Shown here piece by piece: positions 1-7,368 of a stretch of 64,000 nt of DNA; the stretch's first letter is position 1; each line of letters opens with the position of its first letter. The notes under the pieces are model-generated. The model was not told the DNA's origin. It did not search any database and was given only the letters and a program-made list of their open reading frames with translations. Both the position numbers and the translations under genes were made by a program. The DNA is from JAJDAH01 sp964487605 (GTDB taxonomy: Bacteria > Myxococcota_A > Polyangia > Polyangiales > Polyangiaceae). The stretch lies in assembly GCA_964487605.1 (NCBI GenBank), contig CAZARU010000004.1, positions 1 to 64,000 on the forward strand, written 5' to 3'.

Positions 1-35
1 ACAACGGCGTCGCGCTGTTCCAGCGCCTTCTTCAT
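1..35 (-). CDS. start of a gene running off the left edge
   Basis: A minus-strand ATG at 33-35 begins a reading frame starting MKKALEQRDAV that continues past base 1. Upstream (36-52 on the plus strand) the minus strand carries a good ribosome binding site, GGAGG, nine bases before the ATG. Only 11 residues are visible, so no function can be given. It lies downstream of the small gene at 161-385 and may be the last visible member of the same minus-strand run. Confidence 0.45.
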   Translation of the reverse strand, partial: MKKALEQRDAV

Positions 36-160
36 TGGTCGCAGCCTCCCCCCCTTCCGCCCCGCCCCACCCCCGAGCGTCGCCGCGAGTGTCCTCAGGC
101 GCTGGAGGGCCTCGGGGGTTGGCGGCGACCGAAGCGCGTCGAGCAAGGCGGCGCCGAGGG

Positions 161-385
161 TCACCGGTGCCCCCCCTCGCGCTCAAGGGCGACGAGCACC
201 TGGAGCACGCGGCCGAGTTCGACATCGACGTGATCGCGCAGCATGGCCAGCTGGCGCCACGCGACCGGCAGTGGATCGTGGCGCCGCCGGCGCTTCAACA
301 GTTCGAGGAGGCGGGCGCCCAGTTCGGCGTTGATCTGCTGGCGGAGCCGATCGAGGCGTCGGCGGGCGTCGGGCAGGGTGGTCAC
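161..385 (-). CDS. small basic helical protein, unknown
   Basis: This 74-residue frame begins with GTG at 383-385, preceded by GAGGG eight bases upstream. The protein is rich in Arg and Leu and looks wholly helical, with repeated patterns such as RRRLDRLRQQINAELGARL, so a coiled coil or a small nucleic-acid-associated protein is plausible. I do not recognise a family. It lies on the same strand as the primase-helicase operon, separated from it by an inverted-repeat region. The amphipathic composition and the ribosome binding site argue that it is real rather than a shadow. Confidence 0.5.
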   Translation of the reverse strand: MTTLPDARRRLDRLRQQINAELGARLLELLKRRRRHDPLPVAWRQLAMLRDHVDVELGRVLQVLVALEREGGHR

Positions 386-452
386 GACGCGCCCTCAGTG
401 GAGCCGTCGTGAGGCTCATCACGGAGATGAGTGACCAAACTCGCATGAATCC

Positions 453-581
453 GTGAACTTCCGCAGCGCCCCTCAGCACTCAGCAAGATCGTGCAACCTC
501 TTTGCTGATCGGTGAGTCTATCGATCACAGTTTTCTGCCCAATGGAAGTTGAAGATCTGCTGAGGGGCTGAGGGAGTTCAC
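453..581. repeat. long interrupted inverted repeat
   Basis: GTGAACT (453-459) and GCCCCTCAGC (468-477) are matched in mirror order by GCTGAGGGGC (559-568) and AGTTCAC (575-581). The centre of about 80 bases contains a smaller hairpin-like pair, CAGCAA and TTTGCTG. The structure fills the gap between the primase-helicase gene and the small gene at 161-385. It could be a terminator-like structure or a replication or partition site. No function is proven. Confidence 0.5.
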
Positions 582-614
582 GCAACTGCAGGGAATCCCT
601 CGAACGCTGCACAC

Positions 615-3050
615 TCAGCCCCCGATGAGTGGCGATGGGTCCAGCTGAGTGTCGCGGGCGAGCGCCGGCTCGATGTCCTCGCGAGTCGCGATCCCAGCGT
701 GTTCCGCCCAGGCGACGAGGTTCTCCGGATCGACCACACGAAAGTTCAGGTTACGACCCCGGCGAACCTTCATGCGCACGCGCGCGAGTGATAGCGCTGA
801 GAGCGCGGTGGCGACATCGCCGGTTGGGGGCCGGGGCGGGTTTGCAACGTAGGTCGCCCAGAAGTCCGCGATCCCATCTGCACGCGCCAGGAGTCGCCCC
901 TTGTCGATCAGTACTCGCTGGTCGTAAGCCGAGTCGTACTTGTTCCGCGTCATCAGGTACCCCACGAGCCACTCGCACACCGCGCTCTGGATACCGCTTT
1001 GCACCGCGAGGCGCCGACCGATCCCACCGGTGCGCCGCGCTATCAAGAACCGTCCCTCGGGTACCCACTTGTGGTGGTCCCGCAGCCAGAGCGCGTGTTC
1101 GGCGATCAGATCACTCTCAACCCAAGCCGACACGTCCCGCCCGGCCAGGAACGTCTTGCCCGCCACGAGCGCCTCGACGTACAGGAGTCGATCAGCGATC
1201 GCCTCGATGTCGTTGGCCGTCAGGACGTCTTTGCTGGCGAAAACCGCGTCCGAGTTCGCTGCGACGATCGTGCGTGTCGCGCCGACGAGGGACGCGTCCG
1301 GAAGGAACTTCTTCTTAAGCGGGCGAACCATGGCCTGGACGTGCTCGCGGAGCTGTCCGGTCTGCGCGTAGCCGCGGAAATCCTTCGGGAGTTGCTCGTC
1401 GGCGAAGCACAGCGGCGACTTCAGCAACGAATCATTGAAGTTGGCGAACGCTTGGGCCAGCGTCGTCGGCCCATGCTCGCTCCAGAGTCGGCTGAGCCCG
1501 ATCGCGAGCAGTGTCTTGCCGCATCCGGGCGGACCAATCAGCACGAGCGCGGAGCAGATCTTGTCGAGACGCGTCACGGCGGCGATCCAGGTGAGCGCGA
1601 CGTCGTGGCAGTCGCCGGTCATGAGCCGAAGCCATTCGGCGATCTCGGGGTGGAACCGAGGCGTGATGTTGCGGAGCCGGCACGGCGCGACGGTCAGCAC
1701 TCGCGTATCGGGATCGAAGGTGGAGCGCTGCGCGCGCAGGTCGAACTGCACGTCCTCGGCGACGGTGCCGTACTCCGTAGCGATCTCGTCGATCGACTTG
1801 CGCGTCAGATCCCCCTGCTTGTTCACGTTCCACAGATCGACCCATGCGCTCGCCGGCGCGAGCAGCGTCAGCGCAGCAACGCCGGCGGCGTCCTTCGGGA
1901 ACGGGCCGACGAGTTCCGCGGCCGGTCGATCGCCGCGGCGGTTCGGGGCCATGAAGTAGTAGCTGCCGCCGAACTGCACGACGACGCACTGCCGATGGTC
2001 CGCCCCGACGATCTCGTCCCATTCGGCCTGGGTGTACGGCTCCGAGCGTCGGCCGCCCGATGCGTCAAGGACGCGCCTCCGAGCAAACTTGAAGGCTTCT
2101 TCTTCCCGCTCGGCCTGGACAGCCCGTAACGCTGATTGCGCCCGGGTGAGCTTGTACTCGACGTTCTCCACCCGAGGGCAGTCTGGGTCGATCTTGAGCA
2201 TCAACCCCAGGCTCTTCTCGAAGTAGCTCGCGAGCATCCCCGGATCACCGTTCGGGAACCGCTCGGCGATCACCTGGGCCAACTGGAAGATCGCGTTGTC
2301 TCGGTTGCCGGGTTCCGCGAAGACCTCCCCGTCGCACACCTGGACGAGCATGCGCCCGAGGTCCGCCAATCGGTCGTTGGTCTTGCGCACCAACCGCTTG
2401 GCGAACGCCTCGAACTGCTCCTTCGGCACGGGTTCGAGCTTGACGGCCGCGGGCGGGGGCGCGGGCAGGTCGGTGACCGGCAGGTCGAGCACCCCGTCCA
2501 CGTCGAGGGGCTCGCCCTCGAAGACCTCGTAGAAGTGCTGGTCAGCCAGGGGCCTCGGGGCGAAGCAGCCGAAGTAGATCCGGCTCGGGTCGCGGCACTG
2601 CGGGTCGCCGATGTTCCCGAACAGAGCAGACGCCTTCGACCAGAACACGTCCCATTCGTTCAGCGCCACGGGACGCGACAGCTTGATGATCACCCGAGCC
2701 CGAGCCCCAGGCTTGATCCCACGGGACCACGTCGAGGCGACGACCATGGCGAGCCCCTGAGCCTCGTTGACGAAGTCGTACAGCTCCTCGTCGGTTGCCT
2801 GGTCCACGTCCAGAACGAGCATGTGGAGCCGCAGGACCGCACCGTTGGAGCGCCTCGCGCCGGGCGGGTACTCGGCGGGCGAGAACGCCGGAAGCCTCTC
2901 CTTGCGCTTCTCCATGGCCGGCACGTCTGTGACGGGGTCGTCCACGTCCACGATGGTGAGCCGGATTTCCTGGGCGAAAGCCTCGAAGTCGCCTTCCCAT
3001 GCCTGGGGGCGGTTGTCGCGGGCGTCAGCGTACCGCGAGATCCTCATCAC
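615..3050 (-). CDS. phage/plasmid-type primase-helicase
   Basis: An 811-residue protein of the kind encoded by mobile replicons. The N-terminal third resembles an archaeo-eukaryotic-type primase domain (acidic stretch LRLHMLVLDVDQATDEELYD near residue 75). The C-terminal half is a P4/D5-like superfamily 3 helicase: Walker A GPPGCGKT near residue 507, a Walker B-like acidic strand (LCFADEQ) near 545, and TRTIVAANSD, which fits the polar sensor strand. It should synthesise primers and unwind DNA at an element origin. Its start overlaps the end of the upstream HTH gene by four bases (ATGA), so the two are co-transcribed. Family assignment is inferred from motifs only. Confidence 0.7.
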   Translation of the reverse strand: MMRISRYADARDNRPQAWEGDFEAFAQEIRLTIVDVDDPVTDVPAMEKRKERLPAFSPAEYPPGARRSNGAVLRLHMLVLDVDQATDEELYDFVNEAQGLAMVVASTWSRGIKPGARARVIIKLSRPVALNEWDVFWSKASALFGNIGDPQCRDPSRIYFGCFAPRPLADQHFYEVFEGEPLDVDGVLDLPVTDLPAPPPAAVKLEPVPKEQFEAFAKRLVRKTNDRLADLGRMLVQVCDGEVFAEPGNRDNAIFQLAQVIAERFPNGDPGMLASYFEKSLGLMLKIDPDCPRVENVEYKLTRAQSALRAVQAEREEEAFKFARRRVLDASGGRRSEPYTQAEWDEIVGADHRQCVVVQFGGSYYFMAPNRRGDRPAAELVGPFPKDAAGVAALTLLAPASAWVDLWNVNKQGDLTRKSIDEIATEYGTVAEDVQFDLRAQRSTFDPDTRVLTVAPCRLRNITPRFHPEIAEWLRLMTGDCHDVALTWIAAVTRLDKICSALVLIGPPGCGKTLLAIGLSRLWSEHGPTTLAQAFANFNDSLLKSPLCFADEQLPKDFRGYAQTGQLREHVQAMVRPLKKKFLPDASLVGATRTIVAANSDAVFASKDVLTANDIEAIADRLLYVEALVAGKTFLAGRDVSAWVESDLIAEHALWLRDHHKWVPEGRFLIARRTGGIGRRLAVQSGIQSAVCEWLVGYLMTRNKYDSAYDQRVLIDKGRLLARADGIADFWATYVANPPRPPTGDVATALSALSLARVRMKVRRGRNLNFRVVDPENLVAWAEHAGIATREDIEPALARDTQLDPSPLIGG

Positions 3051-3283
3051 GGCCGCCCCCGGACAGTGGGGTCGGCAGGATCGATGGGTCGTGTGGGCGA
3101 CGCCAGCTGATAGCCAGCCTCCTCCAGCACACGACGAGCGCGTTCGGCGGCGAGCCCGCGAACAGTGATCCCGAAGAACACTCGCTTTATAGTTCGTGGA
3201 TCGACCGAGGCCCTAACCGCTAGGTCGCGTGTGGTGCCCGCTGTGAGTCCGTAGTGTGTGGATCGCGTCGTCATGACGCCCAC
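3047..3283 (-). CDS. small helix-turn-helix regulator
   Basis: A 78-residue protein whose centre, LAVRASVDPRTIKRVFFG followed by VRGLAAERAR, matches the short HTH proteins that deltaproteobacterial mobile elements carry, related in form to LacI/lambda repressor-like domains. The GTG start at 3281-3283 has GAAGG nine bases upstream; an internal ATG at 3274 is an alternative. It overlaps the primase-helicase by four bases. A palindrome covers its start region (3249-3290), so autoregulation is likely. Confidence 0.6.
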   Translation of the reverse strand: MGVMTTRSTHYGLTAGTTRDLAVRASVDPRTIKRVFFGITVRGLAAERARRVLEEAGYQLASPTRPIDPADPTVRGRP

Positions 3284-3290
3284 ACTACGG
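3249..3290. promoter_or_regulatory. palindrome over the start of the HTH gene
   Basis: CCGTAGTGTGTGG (3249-3261) and CCCACACTACGG (3279-3290) form an inverted repeat with an 17-base spacer, one arm overlapping the GTG start codon at 3283. This placement fits an operator bound by the HTH protein encoded here. Binding is inferred, not shown. Confidence 0.4.
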
Positions 3291-3359
3291 GACCTTCGTC
3301 ACGCGGCGCCACGCCACACCGCAGCGTTTCGGCCCGTGTGGTAACGACCGTGCTCGGTG

Positions 3360-4178
3360 TTACTCGCTGGCCTTGCGCGCTGCGCTCATGTCCAGGCCCT
3401 TGAAGGCGTTCGCTCGCTGACTGACCGACGCACCCGCAGCACGCAGGAACACCCGAGCGGTTCGCTCGGGGTCATCGAGCACCGTCCTGGTGAGCTGCTT
3501 CGCGCACGCATCCACTGCGGAGTCTAGGGCCCTGACGTCGAGTGCGAACACACTTGGTCCGACGAAACCTCGGAGTATTACCTCGGTCGCGATGTTGCGT
3601 TCACGAGTCAGCTGGCGCGACTGCGCGAGCCAATCCGCGATCAACCGCGACGCGATGTGCTTCCGACAAGCTGGAATTCCGAAGGTGACCAACTCCTGCT
3701 CCAGGACCCCCACCCAGTTCCTGTGGTCGGCCCGCGTAGCGCGCGCATAGTCTCGTTCGAGAGCTTGTTCCACGATCGTCAGCAGCCAGACGCGGCACCG
3801 GAATCTGGACCGCTTGATGGGGACGAGGTCCCAGTCGAGGCGTGCGCTCCTGAGGATGGGGTTCAGGACGGCGACGATGCGCTTCGTTTTCTTGCCAGAT
3901 GGGGCGAGGTGTTCCCGGAGCACTACCCGTGCGACGGAAGCGCCGGCCCTTAGTACCTGTAGTGCCGGATCGGCGATGCTGCTGGCAGCAACGACGGTCA
4001 TGGCTCGGAGCATCCGCAGCTCCTCGTCGAGCATTCGGTAGACGGCCGCCGTGTCGTTGCGTTCGATGTGACGGCGGACCGCATCAAGCCTCGCAGCCTG
4101 GGCGTCCTCGGCGATGTTCGTTGTGTTGGGCGATCTCGGTTCGGTCGGCGACGTGGGCATTATGTCAGCACGAAGCAT
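3360..4178 (-). CDS. unknown 272-residue protein of the replication module
   Basis: The protein is mostly helical, with no membrane segment or signal peptide. It starts with a Pro/Thr-rich leader and has Arg-rich helices in the middle and C-terminal parts. I do not recognise a family. It is the most upstream gene of the minus-strand run that continues into the HTH regulator and the primase-helicase, with 76 bases between it and the HTH gene. Its position suggests a replication, partition or copy-control accessory, but nothing in the sequence proves this. An internal ATG (residue 7) is a possible alternative start. Confidence 0.55.
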   Translation of the reverse strand: MLRADIMPTSPTEPRSPNTTNIAEDAQAARLDAVRRHIERNDTAAVYRMLDEELRMLRAMTVVAASSIADPALQVLRAGASVARVVLREHLAPSGKKTKRIVAVLNPILRSARLDWDLVPIKRSRFRCRVWLLTIVEQALERDYARATRADHRNWVGVLEQELVTFGIPACRKHIASRLIADWLAQSRQLTRERNIATEVILRGFVGPSVFALDVRALDSAVDACAKQLTRTVLDDPERTARVFLRAAGASVSQRANAFKGLDMSAARKASE

Positions 4179-4373
4179 ACGCCGTGTGCCGTCAGCGCGG
4201 AACGAAGCACACGTAGAGCGGCCCTTGTGGGAGTCGCGGTGGTTCGGCCGCGCGTCACCAAAGTGTAAAGCAGTCCACTACTGTGTGATCCTTGTACCTG
4301 ATGGGGTCCGACGGGTGCGCGTCGTGGATGACGAAAGCGCCGAGCGATTGCTTGTGATCTGGCTTACTTACAT

Positions 4374-4423
4374 CAACAAGGCACCTTGCCCGCACCTTGC
4401 TGTGGAGCTGCCAACAAGGTGCC
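4374..4423. repeat. direct/inverted repeats in the divergent intergenic region
   Basis: CAACAAGG occurs at 4374-4381 and again at 4412-4419. In addition GGCACCTTG (4380-4388) is exactly inverted as CAAGGTGCC (4415-4423), with another GCACCTTG in between. The repeats sit in the 480-base gap (4179-4658) between the two divergent transcription units of the replication module. Iterons or an operator are the natural readings. The rest of that gap shows no gene. Confidence 0.5.
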
Positions 4424-4478
4424 ACGACGGTCCTGGCAAGGGCTCAACATCCTGCGTAGGACCTCGGCGCCACCCCTG

Positions 4479-4530
4479 TTTGTGATCGGCAAAGCCCCTC
4501 CGCTGCATTGGACATAATAATACCTATGTA
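4479..4530 (+). promoter_or_regulatory. possible promoter of the acidic-repeat gene
   Basis: A short AT-rich island stands out in GC-rich DNA: TTGTGA at 4479-4484 and the run TAATAATACCTATGTA at 4515-4530, upstream of the gene starting at 4659. The spacing is not ideal for a sigma-70 promoter. It is the only plausible promoter-like stretch I see in this gap. Confidence 0.25.
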
Positions 4531-4658
4531 GCTTATGGGGTCGGAGTGGTGTGTTGGGCTCGTCGCGAGGCGGTGCTGGTGTGTGTTGACAGCGCCCGGG
4601 TGACGCCCAAGCTGGAAGTCACCCCGGCGTATCGCCGCGCGGCAAGGAGAAGCCCAGC

Positions 4659-5005
4659 ATGAGACCCGAGACAGTTACCATCACGATCACGGTCGGCGAC
4701 GACGACCTACTGGTCGCGAACCCACTCGACGACGACGACTGCACGGACGACGACGACTCGACGGACGACGACTCGACGGACGACGACTCGACGGACGACG
4801 ACTNNNNNNNNNNNNNNNNNNNNNNNNNNNNNNNNNNNNNNNNNNNNNNNNNNNNNNNNNNNNNNNNNNNNNNNNNNNNNNNNNNNNNNNNNNNNNNNNN
4901 NNNGACGACGACTCGACGGACGACGACTCGACGGACGACGACTCGACGGACGACGACTGGGCGGACGACGACGACCCGACAGACGACGAAGACCCGGAAG
5001 AGTGA
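4659..5005 (+). CDS. acidic (STDDD)n repeat protein, interrupted by an assembly gap
   Basis: Starts MRPETVTITITVGDDDLLV after a good ribosome binding site (AAGGAGA, eight bases upstream). It then enters a run of 15-base tandem repeats encoding Ser-Thr-Asp-Asp-Asp. After the 100 Ns the same repeat resumes and the protein ends WADDDDPTDDEDPEE at 5003-5005. The frame before and after the gap agrees only if the true gap is 5 plus a multiple of 15 bases, so the 100-base placeholder misplaces the frame. A highly acidic repeat could mimic DNA or bind cations. The function is unknown, as is the full length. Confidence 0.6.
4804..4903. other. assembly gap (100 N) inside a tandem repeat
   Basis: Exactly 100 unknown bases, the usual placeholder for a gap of unknown size. 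Both flanks are the same 15-base repeat, so a collapsed short tandem array explains the gap. Confidence 0.95.
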
Positions 5006-5028
5006 CGTCCGCGCCTCATCACCGTCCC

Positions 5029-5054
5029 CGCCCACGGGGGCTACCCCGTGGGCG
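5029..5054 (+). terminator. perfect 11-bp hairpin after the acidic-repeat gene
   Basis: CGCCCACGGGG and CCCCGTGGGCG are exact reverse complements separated by GCTA, 24 bases after the stop of the acidic-repeat gene. There is no U-tract, so this may be a processing or attenuating hairpin rather than a strong intrinsic terminator. Confidence 0.4.
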
Positions 5055-5135
5055 CGTCTCCTTGGCGCACCACGCGGACCTCCCGTCCTGGACATCCGCC
5101 CCGACCGCGGATCGGGCTGTGACGCTGGGCCAAAA

Positions 5136-6164
5136 ATGACGCTGCACGGGGACGATGACCCTCCCGCGGACCCGATTATTGGCCGGCGTTGGAAGGACCC
5201 GGTGCGCGAGCGCGAGGAGCTACGCCAGTTCCTCGGTGGCCACCGCGGGCGAATCCTCAAGGCCCTCGCCCTCGCGCTCGGGACGTCCCGAGAAGAGGTC
5301 TGCCGGCGGCTTCGCGTCGCCGAACACGACCTCGTCATCGCTCGCCCGGTCCCGCCGCCAAGCCCATCGCGCCCGAGACCTCGTGGTCGGCCGCGTCGCA
5401 AAATTGACCGCACCCAACTGATCGAAGCGCTGCGCAGGACAGACGGTCACTGCCCGAGCGCCGCGAAGATCCTGGGGCTGCCACGCAACACGCTGAAGCG
5501 TCACCTCATCCGCGAGCCAGTGCCGGCGATAGCCTACGCGTACGGTCCCGGGATCACCGAAGCGCACGCAATGATCCTCGCGAACTCCGGCGTGTCTTCG
5601 GACGTGGCCCGGCGGCGCTCTTACCAAAGCGTCTGGCGGAAGGGCGGCCAGCTCTTGGAGATCCCCGTGTGGAGCGAGCGGGGCGTTCGCGTTTGGAGTC
5701 AGTTCCGTCTGGACCACGCCGTGAAGCACCGTAACCGGTACCGGAACGGTGCCGGGGCGTGTCCGACGATCGACGTTTCGCCCTTTGGCCGACAACTCGT
5801 GCTGGACTCGGACCGCACGCTGTACGTCACCGAGAGCCCGCGCAAAGCGGATGCCGCCGTGTCGCTCGGCCTGGCGTGCGTGGCGATGATGGGTGTGGGG
5901 ATGCTGTGCCTCGACGACGATGCGTGGCGCTACGTCGGCGTCGAGGGGCGATCAGTACGCATCGTGTTCGACTCCGACGGTGCGACGAACCCGGACGTTC
6001 GCAGAGCGGAGTGCCAACTCGCAACGTACCTGACGGGCCTCGGGGCTCAGGTCGAGGTGGTGCGGCTGCCGGGTCACAAGGTCGGACTCGACGACTTCCT
6101 AGCCGGGGGCCATGACGTCGCAGCGCTGGAGGCGCTGCCGAGGGTGGACATGTGTCGCACTTGA
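5136..6164 (+). CDS. DUF3854/TOPRIM-like replication protein with Fis-type HTH
   Basis: The ATG at 5136 begins a 342-residue protein; the reading frame is open further upstream only by chance. Residues about 90-120 form a Fis-like HTH (SAAKILGLPRNTLKRHL). The C-terminal part carries the DUF3854 pattern found next to phage and plasmid primases: VTESPRKADAAVSLGL, then VRIVFDSDGATNPDVRRAE, and finally VGLDDFLAGG. This resembles a TOPRIM-like strand order with an acidic D-S-D. It probably works with the primase-helicase encoded divergently. The basic Pro/Arg-rich linker near residue 70 may bind DNA. Confidence 0.6.
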   Translation: MTLHGDDDPPADPIIGRRWKDPVREREELRQFLGGHRGRILKALALALGTSREEVCRRLRVAEHDLVIARPVPPPSPSRPRPRGRPRRKIDRTQLIEALRRTDGHCPSAAKILGLPRNTLKRHLIREPVPAIAYAYGPGITEAHAMILANSGVSSDVARRRSYQSVWRKGGQLLEIPVWSERGVRVWSQFRLDHAVKHRNRYRNGAGACPTIDVSPFGRQLVLDSDRTLYVTESPRKADAAVSLGLACVAMMGVGMLCLDDDAWRYVGVEGRSVRIVFDSDGATNPDVRRAECQLATYLTGLGAQVEVVRLPGHKVGLDDFLAGGHDVAALEALPRVDMCRT

Positions 6165-6196
6165 TCGCCGAGCGTCTCCTTCGTGGGCAATCGTAG

Positions 6197-7204
6197 TCAG
6201 CCGCACGTTCCTAGGCTGCACGTAGTGCCTGGATACGGGCTGCAGTCAGATCCGGTAGTGCATGCCGGCTTACACTTCGTCGGATTCCCGGAGCACACCA
6301 TCGAATGCCCGAACGGACTCGACCCCGGGCAATCAGCTGACGACAAGCAGACGTCCGTACAGTATCCGAGAGTCGTTGACGTGCAGAACCCGTTGCAGGT
6401 CACGTCCGCTGCGCACCACCCGCCGAGTTGGCTTGACAGCGCGCACGCCGAAGCACACTTCGCGTAGAAACACTCCTGGACGGCGAGATACTGGGAAACC
6501 CCGCCAGGATACATTGAAGCGCAGGTATTGAAGTTCGCAAAGCCCGCCGCGGTGCACAGGCGCAGGCTGTTGCAGGACGGGCTAGCACCGCAACTCTCGC
6601 CGGTGGCGCAGCAGTTCTGCGCGTAGCAATCCCTGCAGGCGGTAGAACCCTGAACGGAGAAACCGCCGCATGTCGTACCGGCACCGCCGGCTCCCCCACT
6701 TCCGCCTGTGCCTCCCGTGCCTTGAACGCAATTGGCGGCGGCACAGTCCACCCTGTAAGGGGGCGAGTCAACGGGGCACGCAGCGCACGTTCTCGCCGCT
6801 TCACACTCGGTGACGGACTCGCAGTCGGTGTCCGCGGCCCAACAAACATCCGGACAGGCACTCGCAGGGCATTGCAGGGGCTCTGTAGCAGGGCAGGTCC
6901 CCGCCGAGCCTCCAGCGCCGGATGTGCCCGAGCCGCCGCCGAGTCCACTCGCGCCTGCCGTCCCCCCCGTGCCGCTAGCAGCCCCCGTGCCCGCACCAGC
7001 AGACGAGCCACCAGCTCCGGCCGCGCCAGGTGTGCCACCGTTTCCGCCCATGGTCATCGCATCGAAGCCGCCGGTCGCCGCCGAGCCACCCTGCCCGCCG
7101 CCGCCCTCGTCGATCGAGTACTGCCCGAGGAGCCCACATCCTCCGGCGCCTCCGATGATCAGGGCGATGGAGATCCCGCTTCGTCCCGCGCTTCTCGTCA
7201 TCAT
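6197..7204 (-). CDS. Cys-rich lipoprotein with duplicated leader
   Basis: Starts MMTRSAGRSG, followed by a short hydrophobic stretch and a lipobox-like GGAGGC, then a long Gly/Ala/Thr linker and a Cys-rich domain with CC and CxxC motifs. It should be an outer-membrane or surface lipoprotein. The start is chosen because GAGGCGATTCTG supplies the ribosome binding site. The leader and upstream bases are a copy of those at 8545-8691, so this gene probably arose by joining a duplicated leader to a different Cys-rich body. The true ligand or role is unknown. 335 residues. Confidence 0.65.
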   Translation of the reverse strand: MMTRSAGRSGISIALIIGGAGGCGLLGQYSIDEGGGGQGGSAATGGFDAMTMGGNGGTPGAAGAGGSSAGAGTGAASGTGGTAGASGLGGGSGTSGAGGSAGTCPATEPLQCPASACPDVCWAADTDCESVTECEAARTCAACPVDSPPYRVDCAAANCVQGTGGTGGSGGAGGAGTTCGGFSVQGSTACRDCYAQNCCATGESCGASPSCNSLRLCTAAGFANFNTCASMYPGGVSQYLAVQECFYAKCASACALSSQLGGWCAADVTCNGFCTSTTLGYCTDVCLSSADCPGSSPFGHSMVCSGNPTKCKPACTTGSDCSPYPGTTCSLGTCG

Positions 7205-7222
7205 CAGAATCGCCTCGCGACC
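7079..7222. repeat. duplicated lipoprotein leader block (copy 1; copy 2 at 8545-8691)
   Basis: The two stretches align along their whole length with scattered differences. They cover the signal peptide, the first part of the linker and about 20 bases upstream of the start. In copy 2 that upstream part encodes the last residues of the PEGA gene (VARRF). The copy at 7079-7222 kept it, which shows the direction of duplication: from the operon to the downstream gene. Confidence 0.75.
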
Positions 7223-7289
7223 CATGCGGAGGTGGGATGACCGACTGCGCCAGCTCGCCTCCCGCACGAAACCAGATTCAAGCCGGGGC

Positions 7290-7325
7290 AACGGGCCGTC
7301 ACGATCCTGATCGTGACGGCCCGTT
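7290..7325 (-). terminator. perfect 17-bp palindrome, probable terminator
   Basis: AACGGGCCGTCACGATC and its exact reverse complement are separated by two bases. It lies between the end of the FGE lipoprotein gene (7369) and the start of the next gene on the same strand. It probably ends or attenuates the kinase-PEGA-FGE transcript. There is no clear U-tract on the minus strand. Confidence 0.6.
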
Positions 7326-7368
7326 CCGTTTGTGGCGGGGCGGGGCCGCAGCGCGTTCGCCTTGATCT

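Noticed and set aside
35..412. 125-residue plus-strand frame at the left edge
   Set aside because: Pro/Ser/Arg-rich shadow; the minus-strand small gene with a ribosome binding site explains the region better.
4743..4960. The 15-base tandem repeats as a CRISPR array
   Set aside because: There are no unique spacers and the unit is in frame as a coding repeat.
4659..6164. One long reading frame joining the acidic repeat, the Ns and the DUF3854 protein
   Set aside because: It exists only because the 100-N placeholder puts the two sides in different frames. The acidic repeat has its own stop at 5005 and the DUF3854 gene has its own ATG at 5136.
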